39,888 nucleotides of DNA from Thermoguttaceae bacterium (GCA_028694795.1 JAQVKF010000010.1:1-39888); one strand, 5' to 3'. Counted from the first letter of the stretch, positions 9,287 to 17,889 are shown. Notes: generated by a model from the letters alone, not told the origin. Made by a program: numbers and translations.

Positions 9287-10372
9287 TTATCCAGGAAACG
9301 CCGCCATCCAAAGCATGGCTCCCAAAAACATCGCCGCGGTAATTGGAAAACAGTATTTCAAACACATCGTCATCACTTGGTCCACACGCAAACGTGGCAG
9401 TGACCAACGCGCCCACATCATGATCGCAATCAAAATATAAATTTTGGCCAAAAAGCCGATCGCTCCACAACAGTTGCCGATCCAACCGAGAGCCGGATGC
9501 ACATGTTCGGACAACCAAACCCACTCGGTCCACGGAATCGGACCATTCCAACCGCCGAGGAACAAAATCGAACCTAAACCGCAAATGACCACCATCGAGG
9601 TGTATTCACCCATGAAAAACGCCGCCCAACGGAAACCGGAGTATTCCGTCATGAAACCGGCGACCAACTCGCTCTCCGCTTCCGCCATGTCGAACGGAGC
9701 ACGGTTACAACCTGCCGTCGCACAAACGAGAAATACGAAAAATGTTACGAACATGAATGGATTCGCAAAAATTCCCCAATGCCAGAACCAACCGCTCTGC
9801 GCCTCGCCGATCACGTTCAAATCCATCGTACCGAAACACATGACCGGAATCACCACACACATTCCCAGCGGCACTTCGTAGCTCACCATCTGGGCCGCCG
9901 CTCGCATACCTCCCAAAAGAGAGTATTTGGAACCGCTGCTCAAACCGGCCAACACCGTACCAAACACATCCATCCCGAGGATTGCCAACGCCATAAACGC
10001 CGCACTATTCACCTGTTGAGCCGCCCAACCATCGGCAAACGGCACCACGAAAAAGACGGTAAACGCCGCCGTCAGTCCGAGGTACGGAGCAAGCCGAAAG
10101 AGAATTGGGTCGGCTTCCGTCGGCACGAGATCCTCTTTGCACAACAATTTAATACCATCTGCGGGCGATTGGAGCCAACCGAAACGACCACCGACACGAT
10201 GTGGACCCAAACGGTCCTGGGTACGTCCGGCAATCTTGCGTTCCAGCCAGTTAAATATCGCCACTGACAACAACGCGATCGCGATCACAATCACCGCGAT
10301 CACGACTGCCCAGATGGTCTCCATCACCCACTGCCAGCCCGGCGGTACCAGTTCAACAAACCAAGTTTTCAC
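9287..10372 (-). CDS. nuoH: NADH-quinone oxidoreductase subunit H
   Basis: This is the quinone-site membrane subunit of complex I, which joins the peripheral and membrane arms. It has 361 residues, close to the usual length, with no large insertion. Family signatures include RVGGRFGWLQSPADGIKLL, KEDLVPTEADPILFRLAPYL and DMAEAESELVAGFMTEYSG, which holds the conserved acidic residues facing the quinone chamber. The start codon is GTG at 10372, preceded by GAGGGT seven bases upstream. The spacing to nuoJ is 14 bases. The gene normally found between H and J, nuoI (two 4Fe-4S clusters), is absent here. Confidence 0.97.
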   Translation of the reverse strand: MKTWFVELVPPGWQWVMETIWAVVIAVIVIAIALLSVAIFNWLERKIAGRTQDRLGPHRVGGRFGWLQSPADGIKLLCKEDLVPTEADPILFRLAPYLGLTAAFTVFFVVPFADGWAAQQVNSAAFMALAILGMDVFGTVLAGLSSGSKYSLLGGMRAAAQMVSYEVPLGMCVVIPVMCFGTMDLNVIGEAQSGWFWHWGIFANPFMFVTFFVFLVCATAGCNRAPFDMAEAESELVAGFMTEYSGFRWAAFFMGEYTSMVVICGLGSILFLGGWNGPIPWTEWVWLSEHVHPALGWIGNCCGAIGFLAKIYILIAIMMWARWSLPRLRVDQVMTMCLKYCFPITAAMFLGAMLWMAAFPG

Positions 10373-10525
10373 GTTTATACCCTCATATTTGATGTTGAAT
10401 TCATATCCGCGTTTTTTGCGTCACGATGCTCAGTTTCATCCCCATCGCTCATTGATCCATGGCGTTCTCGTTTACCGACGCATCGTAATTGATGATCTCT
10501 TGCTTTCGCATGTCAGGCGGATCGT

Positions 10526-11725
10526 TTATCGGTCCACTTCACCCAACACAATATCAATCGAACCCAAAATTGATGGAATATCACCGATCATGCAACCTTT
10601 GGATATCTCGCGAAAGACCGAAAGATTGCAGAAACTACTGCTACGAATACGGCTGCGTTTCAAAATATTCGTACCGTCGCCGACGACGTAAAAACCCATC
10701 TGACCTTTCGGTGCTTCGGTTTCCACATAGGCGTCGCCTTCCGGAATTTTCGTGATAATTTTCATCGGCTCCGAGATCACAGGTTCCGATTTTTTATATT
10801 TTTGCAATCCCTGCTGAATGATCAACGCGGATTGGAACGCTTCAATCATACGCACATAAAATCGATGCCACGAATCGCCCAACACCGCGTGTGGCGGAAT
10901 CGCGGGATAAACGTGATCTTTCGGATAGGAACCACCGACGGATGCCGCGATCTCGAATCGATAATCGTCATACATTTTCGTATAAATCGGTTCGCCATGC
11001 CGGCGTAAATCCCAAGCCACACCGCTACCTCGCAGCACAGGCCCGGTACAACCATAGGCAACCGCCATCTCCGGCGAAAGTACACCGATATTCGCACCGC
11101 GTCGCACGAGAATCTCGTTCGAGGTCAACGCATGATGCAGATCGGGCACCACGGCCAAAAATTCTTCGACAAACTGTTCGCAACGTTCGACCCAACCATC
11201 CGGCAAATCGCCGTAACGTATGCCGCCTGGCATGATGTAGCTGCACGTCATCCGAGCACCGCACACCGCTTCAAACAGATTCAAAATCTTTTCACGCTCT
11301 CGAATACAGTACATGAGCGGCGTAAAACTTCCCAAGTCGAGACCGTAACAGCCCGCCGCGATGAGGTGACTCGCAATACGGTTCAACTCGCACACCATGA
11401 CACGAATATGCCGTGTACGTTCTGAAACTTCCACGCCACAGAGTTTCTCAACCGCCAGCGAGAAGCCCAAATTCATATTCATCGCGGACAGATAATCAAG
11501 ACGATCTGTATACGGCACAAATTGATGCGGTGACACCGTTTCACCAATTTTCTCCGCACATCGATGCAGATATCCCATGACTGGGTCCATATCGACGACG
11601 ACCTCACCATCCGTCCGCAACACCAAACGAAGCACGCCGTGCGTACTCGGATGTTGCGGCCCCATGTTGATCATCATTTCATCCGTATGAATCGGAAGCT
11701 CTATCGTCTTAAGTTCTTGTGCCAT
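10526..11725 (-). CDS. nuoD: NADH-quinone oxidoreductase subunit D
   Basis: This is the 49-kDa-type subunit of complex I, which forms the quinone pocket with NuoB. It has 399 residues, the normal length for a stand-alone NuoD. The N-terminal signature MGPQHPSTHGVLRLVLRTDG holds the quinone-site histidine region. LHRCAEKIGE and the C-terminal ending IDIVLGEVDR are also characteristic. It lies downstream of nuoC with a 135-base spacer and upstream of nuoH with a 153-base spacer. Its structural partner NuoB is not encoded anywhere in this window. No strong ribosome site is visible before the ATG at 11725, but the family alignment fixes the start. Confidence 0.97.
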   Translation of the reverse strand: MAQELKTIELPIHTDEMMINMGPQHPSTHGVLRLVLRTDGEVVVDMDPVMGYLHRCAEKIGETVSPHQFVPYTDRLDYLSAMNMNLGFSLAVEKLCGVEVSERTRHIRVMVCELNRIASHLIAAGCYGLDLGSFTPLMYCIREREKILNLFEAVCGARMTCSYIMPGGIRYGDLPDGWVERCEQFVEEFLAVVPDLHHALTSNEILVRRGANIGVLSPEMAVAYGCTGPVLRGSGVAWDLRRHGEPIYTKMYDDYRFEIAASVGGSYPKDHVYPAIPPHAVLGDSWHRFYVRMIEAFQSALIIQQGLQKYKKSEPVISEPMKIITKIPEGDAYVETEAPKGQMGFYVVGDGTNILKRSRIRSSSFCNLSVFREISKGCMIGDIPSILGSIDIVLGEVDR

Positions 11726-11860
11726 ATTTCTGAATCCGCTCTGATATATGTGTTCCAGTTAAAACGACCGTCACCTTTTCAACTGGGAAATATCCATTTC
11801 ATTTTGTTCATTGATCGCTCCGGACCCACCGCCCGGCAAGTGAGGCGACCATTTCATCTC

Positions 11861-12439
11861 CTAATGTTCGATGCCGTGATACGCTTTCGGTTCGGCATAA
11901 TCTTTACGCAATGGATGACCGACCCAATCGTCTGCACAGAGAATACGCCGCAGATCAGGATGATCCGTAAACGTCACACCAGACAGATCGTACACTTCCC
12001 GTTCGTGCCAATTGGCCGCCGGCCAGATGCCACTTACACTCGGCAACGCGGGCAAATTGGTATCATTTTTCGGCCCCTTTGCGTTCTGCCACCGTGGTAC
12101 CCGTACCTTCACCACCAAAGTGTGTTGATTTGCCAAACTTGACATATGGTAGACCACCGTGAAACCGGGGTCCGGTCGATTTGGATCGTCACCTGGCGCG
12201 AGAATCTCACCCGTCTTGGGATTCTTTTTCGGCGGTTTGAGCGGCGTCCATTCATCGACAGCTGAGACCAGATGCAGCATATCGAACCGCAGCGGCTCTT
12301 CGTCTCGCAAAAACTGACACAATGCCACAAGCGAACCTGAGGTCGTTTCAATCCACGGATCGACCGCATCCGACACCACCGACACCGCCGCTTTCGGCAG
12401 GCGATTCCGAACCATTTCAGCAATATCTGCAAATTTCAT
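11861..12439 (-). CDS. nuoC: NADH-quinone oxidoreductase subunit C
   Basis: This is the 30-kDa-type peripheral-arm subunit of complex I and carries no cofactor. The start is taken as the ATG at 12439 (MKFADIAEMV). A GTG five codons upstream (12454) is a possible alternative. The product is 192 residues. The family signature is present near the C-terminus: WPAANWHEREVYDLSGVTF followed by HPDLRRILCADDWVGHPLRKDY. A Lys/Pro-rich loop (KPPKKNPKTGEILAPGDDPN) sits mid-protein. The gap to nuoA (12440-12539) is only 100 bases, so nuoB, which usually lies between A and C, is clearly missing from this position. Confidence 0.95.
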   Translation of the reverse strand: MKFADIAEMVRNRLPKAAVSVVSDAVDPWIETTSGSLVALCQFLRDEEPLRFDMLHLVSAVDEWTPLKPPKKNPKTGEILAPGDDPNRPDPGFTVVYHMSSLANQHTLVVKVRVPRWQNAKGPKNDTNLPALPSVSGIWPAANWHEREVYDLSGVTFTDHPDLRRILCADDWVGHPLRKDYAEPKAYHGIEH

Positions 12440-12539
12440 GGAATTTTGCCCCACTTCACTAGTTTTCTAACACCGATTCAAGGATTTTTCCATCTCGTAA
12501 TCGGATTGTATCGGACACCACACGATTCGCACCACCGGT

Positions 12540-13295
12540 TCAATCTTCGGGTAATGTCAACCGAGCATCGCCGCGATTTTTCCAAGTACGAATCCAGTCG
12601 AGATCGCCGCGTCGCCAAACGTAGGCGAATCCGACCATCAAAACGAGAAAAAAGACCGCCATATCGGCCATCGCGATCCGCATCATTTTCTTGCCGTATT
12701 CCGAAATCGCGACCGCATTCTGATCCGCCGCCGCTTGTAGCAAAACCGTGCTGTCCGTCACGACTGGCAGCGTCGGTTCCCTTACTCCCAGCTCCGCAAA
12801 CGCCGCTCGCGTCTTCGGCTGCAACACCAGTTGGCCACGCTCAATCGTCACTTTATCATTTCCAGCTGCTGCGGAATCGCGAACCAAACTCGCCGTTCTC
12901 ACAGTGGAAATTTTCGCAGAATCACACATTTTACCATCGGCATCCGCACAAACCGTCATACCGGCATCGGCGTCTGCGTCATTCGTATTCACCGTAGCCA
13001 TGATGGCAGGAGACGAGGCGAGCTGAGCCGCGCGACCGAAAACCAAACTCCACGGAAAGAAAAACGCCAACTCAACATCGAAAATGAGGAAGACCAACGC
13101 GACCACATAGAATCGCAAGTCGAATTGCGGCTTACTCGAGCCAATCGGCTCTTCACCGCACTCATAAATGGCAAGTTTTTCTTTCGATGGCTTCTTCGGT
13201 CGCAAAAACCAACCGATCATCAGGGCCACCAGCACCAAACAAAAAGCTGTCGCCGCAAAAAGTGCAAAATAACCCACGAGTGAAGTCGAAGTCAT
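12540..13295 (-). CDS. nuoA: NADH-quinone oxidoreductase subunit A with about 110-residue insertion
   Basis: This is a three-helix membrane subunit of complex I and the first gene of the operon. The TM1-TM2 loop contains the hallmark KLAIYECGEEPIGSSKPQFDLRFYVVALVFLIFDVELAFFFPW. TM3 is at about 205-227. At 251 residues it is about 100 longer than E. coli NuoA. The surplus is an Ala/Asp/Thr/Val-rich segment at about 92-203 between TM2 and TM3, which faces the periplasm in the family topology. It contains two cysteines (116, 124) spaced CX7C. The ATG at 13295 is preceded by AAGGTG. A putative -10 element lies about 38 bases upstream. Confidence 0.95.
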   Translation of the reverse strand: MTSTSLVGYFALFAATAFCLVLVALMIGWFLRPKKPSKEKLAIYECGEEPIGSSKPQFDLRFYVVALVFLIFDVELAFFFPWSLVFGRAAQLASSPAIMATVNTNDADADAGMTVCADADGKMCDSAKISTVRTASLVRDSAAAGNDKVTIERGQLVLQPKTRAAFAELGVREPTLPVVTDSTVLLQAAADQNAVAISEYGKKMMRIAMADMAVFFLVLMVGFAYVWRRGDLDWIRTWKNRGDARLTLPED

Positions 13296-13917
13296 CTGAT
13301 CACCTTATTCCAACAGGTTACCCGGTTTACCTTATATACTTAATCGTCTATTTTAACCTGAATATGATATCAGGAAAGGTTTCACGAAATAATTTCTTCT
13401 ATTTTCTCAGATATCCCTTTCCTATAACCCTCATATTTTCTATTTTAAGATTCGCAGAGGAGATTTCAACGGACAAACCAAGCGAATCTGTAAAACGACG
13501 TAAAAATAGGAAGCACATTGTAACGATTGTATAATTATTCCAGTTTTTTGATACCGAAAAAAGTTTGGTACACCATCGCCGTACGTGTACTCCTATCGCC
13601 AAAGTGGTCGACATGGATGGGTTACGTAGCCAGATTCCGGTTGGATGCGAAAGATAAACAGTATACAGATAAAAAACCGATTGCAAAATCGACTTGATAT
13701 ATAATTGATAAAAAGAATAGACATATTCGTGATCATACGCTGGCAAGCGAATTTAAGTGCTTTGTAAAAGATAAAAAAGGTTTTATTCAGAAAGAAAAAT
13801 CGACATCTTTTTTGGAAAAAACTCTTTCATTCTTCTCTCCTTCGGATTATCATGGAGGCTGTTAAATGTTTCGGAATATTTGCAGAATTGACAGCGTGTA
13901 TACTAGGGAGAAATCTC
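13296..13917. other. Divergent intergenic region between nuoA and xylA
   Basis: These 622 bases are clearly more AT-rich than the flanking genes and hold no convincing gene. They should contain the divergent promoters for the nuo operon (see 13333-13374) and for xylA. A TATAAT sits on the plus strand at 13700-13705, but there is no recognisable -35 at the right spacing. I see no riboswitch-like conserved sequence. Confidence 0.6.
13333..13374 (-). promoter_or_regulatory. Possible nuo operon promoter region with near-palindrome
   Basis: On the minus strand, TATATA (13333-13338) lies 38 bases before the nuoA start, which suits a -10 box with a short leader; no good -35 box accompanies it. Just upstream, 13357-13374 reads CCTGAATATGATATCAGG, an almost perfect palindrome that could be an operator. 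This rests on sequence pattern only. Confidence 0.25.
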
Positions 13918-14946
13918 ATGGCAGAGTATCGTTTTTCGTTTGGTCCGTGGAACATTCACGAGGGTGCCGATCCGTTTGGTCCAACAGTACGTCCAACGGT
14001 CGCGTTCGCCGATAAGCTCAAAATATACAAAAAGCTCGGTTTTGATGGCGTTCAGTTCCATGACGATGACGCTGTGCCGAATTTGGAAAATATGACTCCC
14101 GACGCGATTGCCAAAGCGGCAGTTGAATTGAAGAAGGTGCTGGATGACGAAGGACTTGTGGCAGAATTTGTCGCGCCGCGTTTGTGGGAAAATCCAAAGG
14201 GAATTGATGGTGGTTTCACAGCCAATTGTCCCGACTGCCGCAAGTGGGCAAACGAGCGAGCGAAACGCTGCGTCGATATCGCACACGGTTTGGGTTGCAA
14301 CATGTTGGTCTTCTGGCTGGCACGTGAGGGTACCTATATCCGTGAATCAAAGAACGCGATTGAGGCCTATCGACAGATTATCGATACGATGAATCAGGTA
14401 CTCAGCTATGATTCGAAGATCACGATTGCGGTTGAACCGAAGCCAAACGAACCAGCCGATCACACCTATGTGCCGACGGTGGGTCACGCGTTGGCAATTG
14501 CGCATCGTACGATTGATCCGTCTCGTGTGGGTGGCTTGATCGAAACGGCACACGCTCAGCTGGCCGGTTTAGACCCCTCGGACGAAATGGCGTTCGCGCT
14601 CGAACAGGGCAAACTGTGGAGCGTCCACCTGAACGATCAGAACGGTTTGAAGTTTGACCAGGACAAGACGTTTGGCTCGGCAAATTTGCGCGGTGCGTAC
14701 AACCAGGTTCGCGTTTTGGAATTGGCAAACTATGCGGAGACCGGTCGATTCATCGGTTTGGACGTGAAGGCGATGCGTACGCAAAAGGCCGAAGTAGCCG
14801 AAAAGCATCTGTCGAACAGCCGCGAGATTTTCCTGCGTTTAGTTGAAAAAGTCCGAACATTCCCAAAAGATGTGGAGCAGCAGTGCGTTCGCAATCGCGA
14901 TTACGAAGCGCTCGAACTGGCCATCATCAACCACCTGCTTGGCTGA
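13918..14946 (+). CDS. xylA: Xylose isomerase (short, class I type)
   Basis: This is predicted to interconvert D-xylose and D-xylulose (and often glucose and fructose) in the cytoplasm, using two divalent metals. The start at 13918 (MAEYRFSFGPW) follows AGGGAG; an upstream ATG in frame at 13852 lacks this support. The product is 342 residues. Active-site stretches line up with actinobacterial-type enzymes: QFHDDDAVPN (catalytic His/Asp pair), VFWLAREG (usually WGGREG), VEPKPNEP (metal Glu and Lys), ETAHAQLAG (metal His) and LNDQNGLKFDQD (metal Asp pair). It stands alone: no xylulokinase or sugar transporter is adjacent, although a ROK-family kinase gene lies 21 kb away. A related TIM-barrel sugar isomerase is the alternative. 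Confidence 0.88.
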   Translation: MAEYRFSFGPWNIHEGADPFGPTVRPTVAFADKLKIYKKLGFDGVQFHDDDAVPNLENMTPDAIAKAAVELKKVLDDEGLVAEFVAPRLWENPKGIDGGFTANCPDCRKWANERAKRCVDIAHGLGCNMLVFWLAREGTYIRESKNAIEAYRQIIDTMNQVLSYDSKITIAVEPKPNEPADHTYVPTVGHALAIAHRTIDPSRVGGLIETAHAQLAGLDPSDEMAFALEQGKLWSVHLNDQNGLKFDQDKTFGSANLRGAYNQVRVLELANYAETGRFIGLDVKAMRTQKAEVAEKHLSNSREIFLRLVEKVRTFPKDVEQQCVRNRDYEALELAIINHLLG

Positions 14947-15063
14947 CCTTTTTACCTGACGTTGGTGCTGCCGTTTTCTTAACCAGACGTTGGTGCTGCC
15001 GCTTCACACGGCGCACCTGCGGGCTACACCAACCATTTTACTGGACGTTGGTGTAGCCGCTTC
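14945..15063. repeat. GACGTTGGTG repeat cluster with 12-base hairpin
   Basis: Three copies of GACGTTGGTG followed by CTGCCG or TAGCCG lie at 14958, 14986 and 15044. The third forms a perfect hairpin: GGCTACACCAAC (15022-15033) pairs with GTTGGTGTAGCC (15047-15058) across a 13-base loop. The cluster lies between the convergent genes xylA and the SpoU methyltransferase gene, where it could end transcription from both sides, but no T-tract follows the stem. A diverged copy lies at 32558-32595. Confidence 0.7.
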
Positions 15064-15118
15064 GGTGAGTAGGCCCAAAGAGTCCGTTCGGACGGTTGCC
15101 CATGGCTCCCGGCACTTA
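15060..15118 (-). repeat. Dispersed repeat, copy 1 (core CGTCCGAACGGAC)
   Basis: Read on the minus strand, this segment aligns with 36629-36690: both have CCGGGA, then CGTCCGAACGGACT, then GCCT.NTCACC and AAG. The centre is an inverted repeat, GTCCG-AA-CGGAC. It directly abuts the GACGTTGGTG cluster in the spacer between two convergent genes. Confidence 0.65.
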
Positions 15119-15172
15119 CCCAATATGCGGGCGATCAAATATCAAAACCGAGAAGCACGCATCGCACGGCAA

Positions 15173-16087
15173 CTACTCAACAACCGCGCGGCGAGTTGCC
15201 GACCGTTGCCGACGGGCTTCGTAGAAAAGAATCGCTGCCGCCACTGAAACATTCAAACTATCCGCAATCCCCAACATCGGTAGGGATATCGCGGTGATAT
15301 CCTCGCCATGCCACCGGTCCGAAAGACCTTCCGCCTCCGTCCCAAGCACTATCGCCGACGCTCCTCGAAAATCCGCCTCCGTATACGAAATCGAACCCTC
15401 CACTCTGGCGGTAAAAATCCGTGGTTTCGCCGGATGAACACGCAACCAATCCAACGTCTCCACAACACTCGCACTCGTCACCGGCATTGAAAAAATTGTG
15501 CCTAAACTCGCTCGAATCGCGGTCGAATGGTATAAATCCACCCGTCGATCCGCCACAATCACGCCTGAAACGCCCGCCCCGTCCGCACTGCGAAGTATCG
15601 CACCAAGATTGCCAGGCTTTTCTACACTCTCTAAAACACCTATCAGCAACGGCTCTTCTGATGGAATTAATCTCGAAGCGGTAGATAGCGAATCTGTAAG
15701 CAGAGTGGAAGCGGTCAGCCGTGCGGCAAAGGTCGAGAGCGACGCATCGGGCATATGGGCCACGGCAACAAAACCTTCGTCACGATCGCCAAACGACAAT
15801 TTCGCCAATACCTCCGGCGTCACTTCGTAAAGACGCAACGTCGAATCTGTTTGACGTTCTCGCTCAAGCCGCGGAAGCCAGTCGTCGAGAAGCGACTTCG
15901 CCTCCGCATTTCGACATCGCCCTGGACAAACAAAAAGCTCAGCCAAACGCACTCCTAACTCCAGAGCACGACGCAATTCCCGCGCTCCGTCAATCAGAAA
16001 ACGCCCGGACGAATGGCGAATCCGCGATTCACGTAAGCGCATCGCTTCCTTGACCGCAGTATTTTGAAGGCTGGTAAGAGGAATCAT
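15173..16087 (-). CDS. SpoU/TrmH-family RNA 2'-O-methyltransferase
   Basis: This is predicted to methylate a ribose 2'-hydroxyl in rRNA or tRNA using S-adenosylmethionine, with the trefoil-knot SPOUT fold. It has 304 residues, with an N-terminal substrate-binding domain (about 1-115) of the type found in rRNA methyltransferases such as RlmB/TsnR. The three SpoU motifs follow: ESVEKPGNLGAILRSADGAG (motif 1), AIVLGTEAEGLSD (motif 2) and LPMLGIADSLNVSVAAAI (motif 3). The start ATG overlaps the stop of the upstream beta-propeller gene (ATGA at 16084-16087), so the two are translationally coupled. The specific target nucleotide cannot be told from sequence. The gene ends before a convergent repeat-filled spacer. 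Confidence 0.9.
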   Translation of the reverse strand: MIPLTSLQNTAVKEAMRLRESRIRHSSGRFLIDGARELRRALELGVRLAELFVCPGRCRNAEAKSLLDDWLPRLERERQTDSTLRLYEVTPEVLAKLSFGDRDEGFVAVAHMPDASLSTFAARLTASTLLTDSLSTASRLIPSEEPLLIGVLESVEKPGNLGAILRSADGAGVSGVIVADRRVDLYHSTAIRASLGTIFSMPVTSASVVETLDWLRVHPAKPRIFTARVEGSISYTEADFRGASAIVLGTEAEGLSDRWHGEDITAISLPMLGIADSLNVSVAAAILFYEARRQRSATRRAVVE

Positions 16088-17889
16088 TCGGCAAACGGAT
16101 CTGTATCATTGGAATTCACATCGCTCGAGGCATCCTCCGAGGTATCACTTGAAGTAGCCGACGTTTCGCCCGCAAAGGGATCTTCCGAATCGGTAGTACC
16201 GGTCGTATGATTCTCTTCAAACGCGCCCTCGTTCATATCCGAGAATGGATTCTCGCTCGGTTCTTCCGGTACTACGGCGTTGCCATCCGGAGCGTTGGCA
16301 AACGGATCGAACACATCCGCGGTACTCGTCGCGGCTGCTTTCCCCTGTTGGTCCTTCTTACGCAAACCGGCGATAAATTCCGAATCAATTTTCGGATCAG
16401 GATCGAGCAGCGTTCGCAAAATAGGCGACTCTTGCGCTGTCTCGCAAAAACACTGAACCAGACCATCTTGCGCCGCAATATAAATACGGTCCGTTTGCGT
16501 ATTGACTAATTTGGTATGCTGGAGCGTGGTGGGAAGCATTCCAATCGGCGAACCATCCGCCAACGAGCGAATTGATATACGACCGAGCGAATCTTCTCCG
16601 TAGAACCGCGTCGCGGAAGCGGCGATAAAACGCAACGGTTCCTTCACATTCCAAACCACTTCCCCACTATCACCATCGATACAGAACGTACCGCCCAACG
16701 TACTGTGCACGAAGATCTGACGACCAATTGCAACGGGATGATCTAGGGGACGACTTTGGATCGAATTGCGCCAACGAATCACACCTGTTCGTAAATCAAA
16801 CGCATAGACCAATCCGCGCTCATCGACAATGACAATCGCACCCAAATCGCCATCAAGCGAAAGTTGTGGCACGCCCTCAGGGGTCACACGCATCGTGACT
16901 TCGTCAGTACCTGTCGCTTGCCCCGCATTCCCCGCTCCATTGGTTTCTACCGCTTTATTCCCCGCTCCAGCCGCGTTTTGCTTTTCGACTAACGCCATCG
17001 CCGCCGCACGATCAATCGGATAGCCCTTCGGTGGCACATAAGCGATCTGGCGTGTAGTTGGAGTTTCTAACGTCGTCTGAAACACTGGTTGGATATTGAG
17101 ACCATTACGATTGGTATAAAGTTTGGACACGTAGACCAGTCCCTTGTCCGATGTCCAGACATAGAACTCACTTCCGGGCAATCGCAGCGTCGCAACCACC
17201 GGATTTTCGACAGAACCGAGCGACACAAAATGGCTCGCCTCGTCGTACATTTTTTTGTCCAACCGCAAATTGGTCCATTTTTCTGCGTTAATCTGGCTCG
17301 CTTTGGTCGGATTGGCCGCCTTTTCATCCTCCAAACGCTCCGCCCATTCAATCTCCGGAATAACCGGCCAAGTCGCCAAACGCCCATCCATCAACGGAAC
17401 CACAATGCGGAAGTTGGAAATCATCGGGGCTGTCGTGCCCGCATTCGCCATCGACACCTGCCACAACAATTTGCCATTCTCTCGATTCAACACAAAAAGA
17501 CGAGTTCCACTGATCACCGCGATCATACGCCGACAAACGCCCGGAACGGTAAACGCCGTACCACGCACACGATCACTCGCATTCCACAGATGGCGTCCGG
17601 TCTCTCCGTCCATCGCTTCCAACGAACCGTCTCGCCCCTGAATCAAAAGCATCGTATCGTTAATCGAGATGTTTCGCAACGTATTGGCCGAATCACAGCT
17701 CGCCTGAGCGAACCACATCCGGGTCAATCCCGACTGTAAAGCGATCCCCTTTGAGATCAAACCTTGCGACCACGCTTCCTGAGTTGAACTCGCCATGGTG
17801 ACGGTGAAAATCAACGCGAAAAGGACCGCCGCTCGCATCGGAAATAGTCGAATACCGCAAAAAGAAAATGATTTCATGGGACTGCTCAT
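16084..17889 (-). CDS. Secreted PQQ-type beta-propeller repeat protein with DPF/NPF acidic tail
   Basis: This 601-residue protein carries an N-terminal signal peptide (hydrophobic stretch at about 18-36, ending near AWSQG) and a set of PQQ/BamB-like propeller blades. Examples are LEAMDGETGRHLWNASDRV, LFVLNRENGKLLWQVSM, VYAFDLRTGVIRWRNSI and FCIDGDSGEVVWNVKEP. The conserved Trp and Asp-Gly-Thr-Gly pattern is that of protein-binding propellers such as BamB rather than a proven quinone enzyme. The last ~80 residues are acidic and probably disordered, with four (D/N)PF(A/S) motifs. The gene is coupled by a 4-base overlap to the SpoU methyltransferase gene. No clear ribosome site supports either nearby ATG (17889 or 17877). 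The function is unknown; a scaffold role at the membrane is likely by family. Confidence 0.8.
   Translation of the reverse strand: MSSPMKSFSFCGIRLFPMRAAVLFALIFTVTMASSTQEAWSQGLISKGIALQSGLTRMWFAQASCDSANTLRNISINDTMLLIQGRDGSLEAMDGETGRHLWNASDRVRGTAFTVPGVCRRMIAVISGTRLFVLNRENGKLLWQVSMANAGTTAPMISNFRIVVPLMDGRLATWPVIPEIEWAERLEDEKAANPTKASQINAEKWTNLRLDKKMYDEASHFVSLGSVENPVVATLRLPGSEFYVWTSDKGLVYVSKLYTNRNGLNIQPVFQTTLETPTTRQIAYVPPKGYPIDRAAAMALVEKQNAAGAGNKAVETNGAGNAGQATGTDEVTMRVTPEGVPQLSLDGDLGAIVIVDERGLVYAFDLRTGVIRWRNSIQSRPLDHPVAIGRQIFVHSTLGGTFCIDGDSGEVVWNVKEPLRFIAASATRFYGEDSLGRISIRSLADGSPIGMLPTTLQHTKLVNTQTDRIYIAAQDGLVQCFCETAQESPILRTLLDPDPKIDSEFIAGLRKKDQQGKAAATSTADVFDPFANAPDGNAVVPEEPSENPFSDMNEGAFEENHTTGTTDSEDPFAGETSATSSDTSEDASSDVNSNDTDPFAE

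Noticed and set aside
9273-9584. Longer N-terminus for nuoJ
   Set aside because: The extra 104 residues overlap nuoH and do not resemble NuoJ; GGAG precedes the ATG at 9272.
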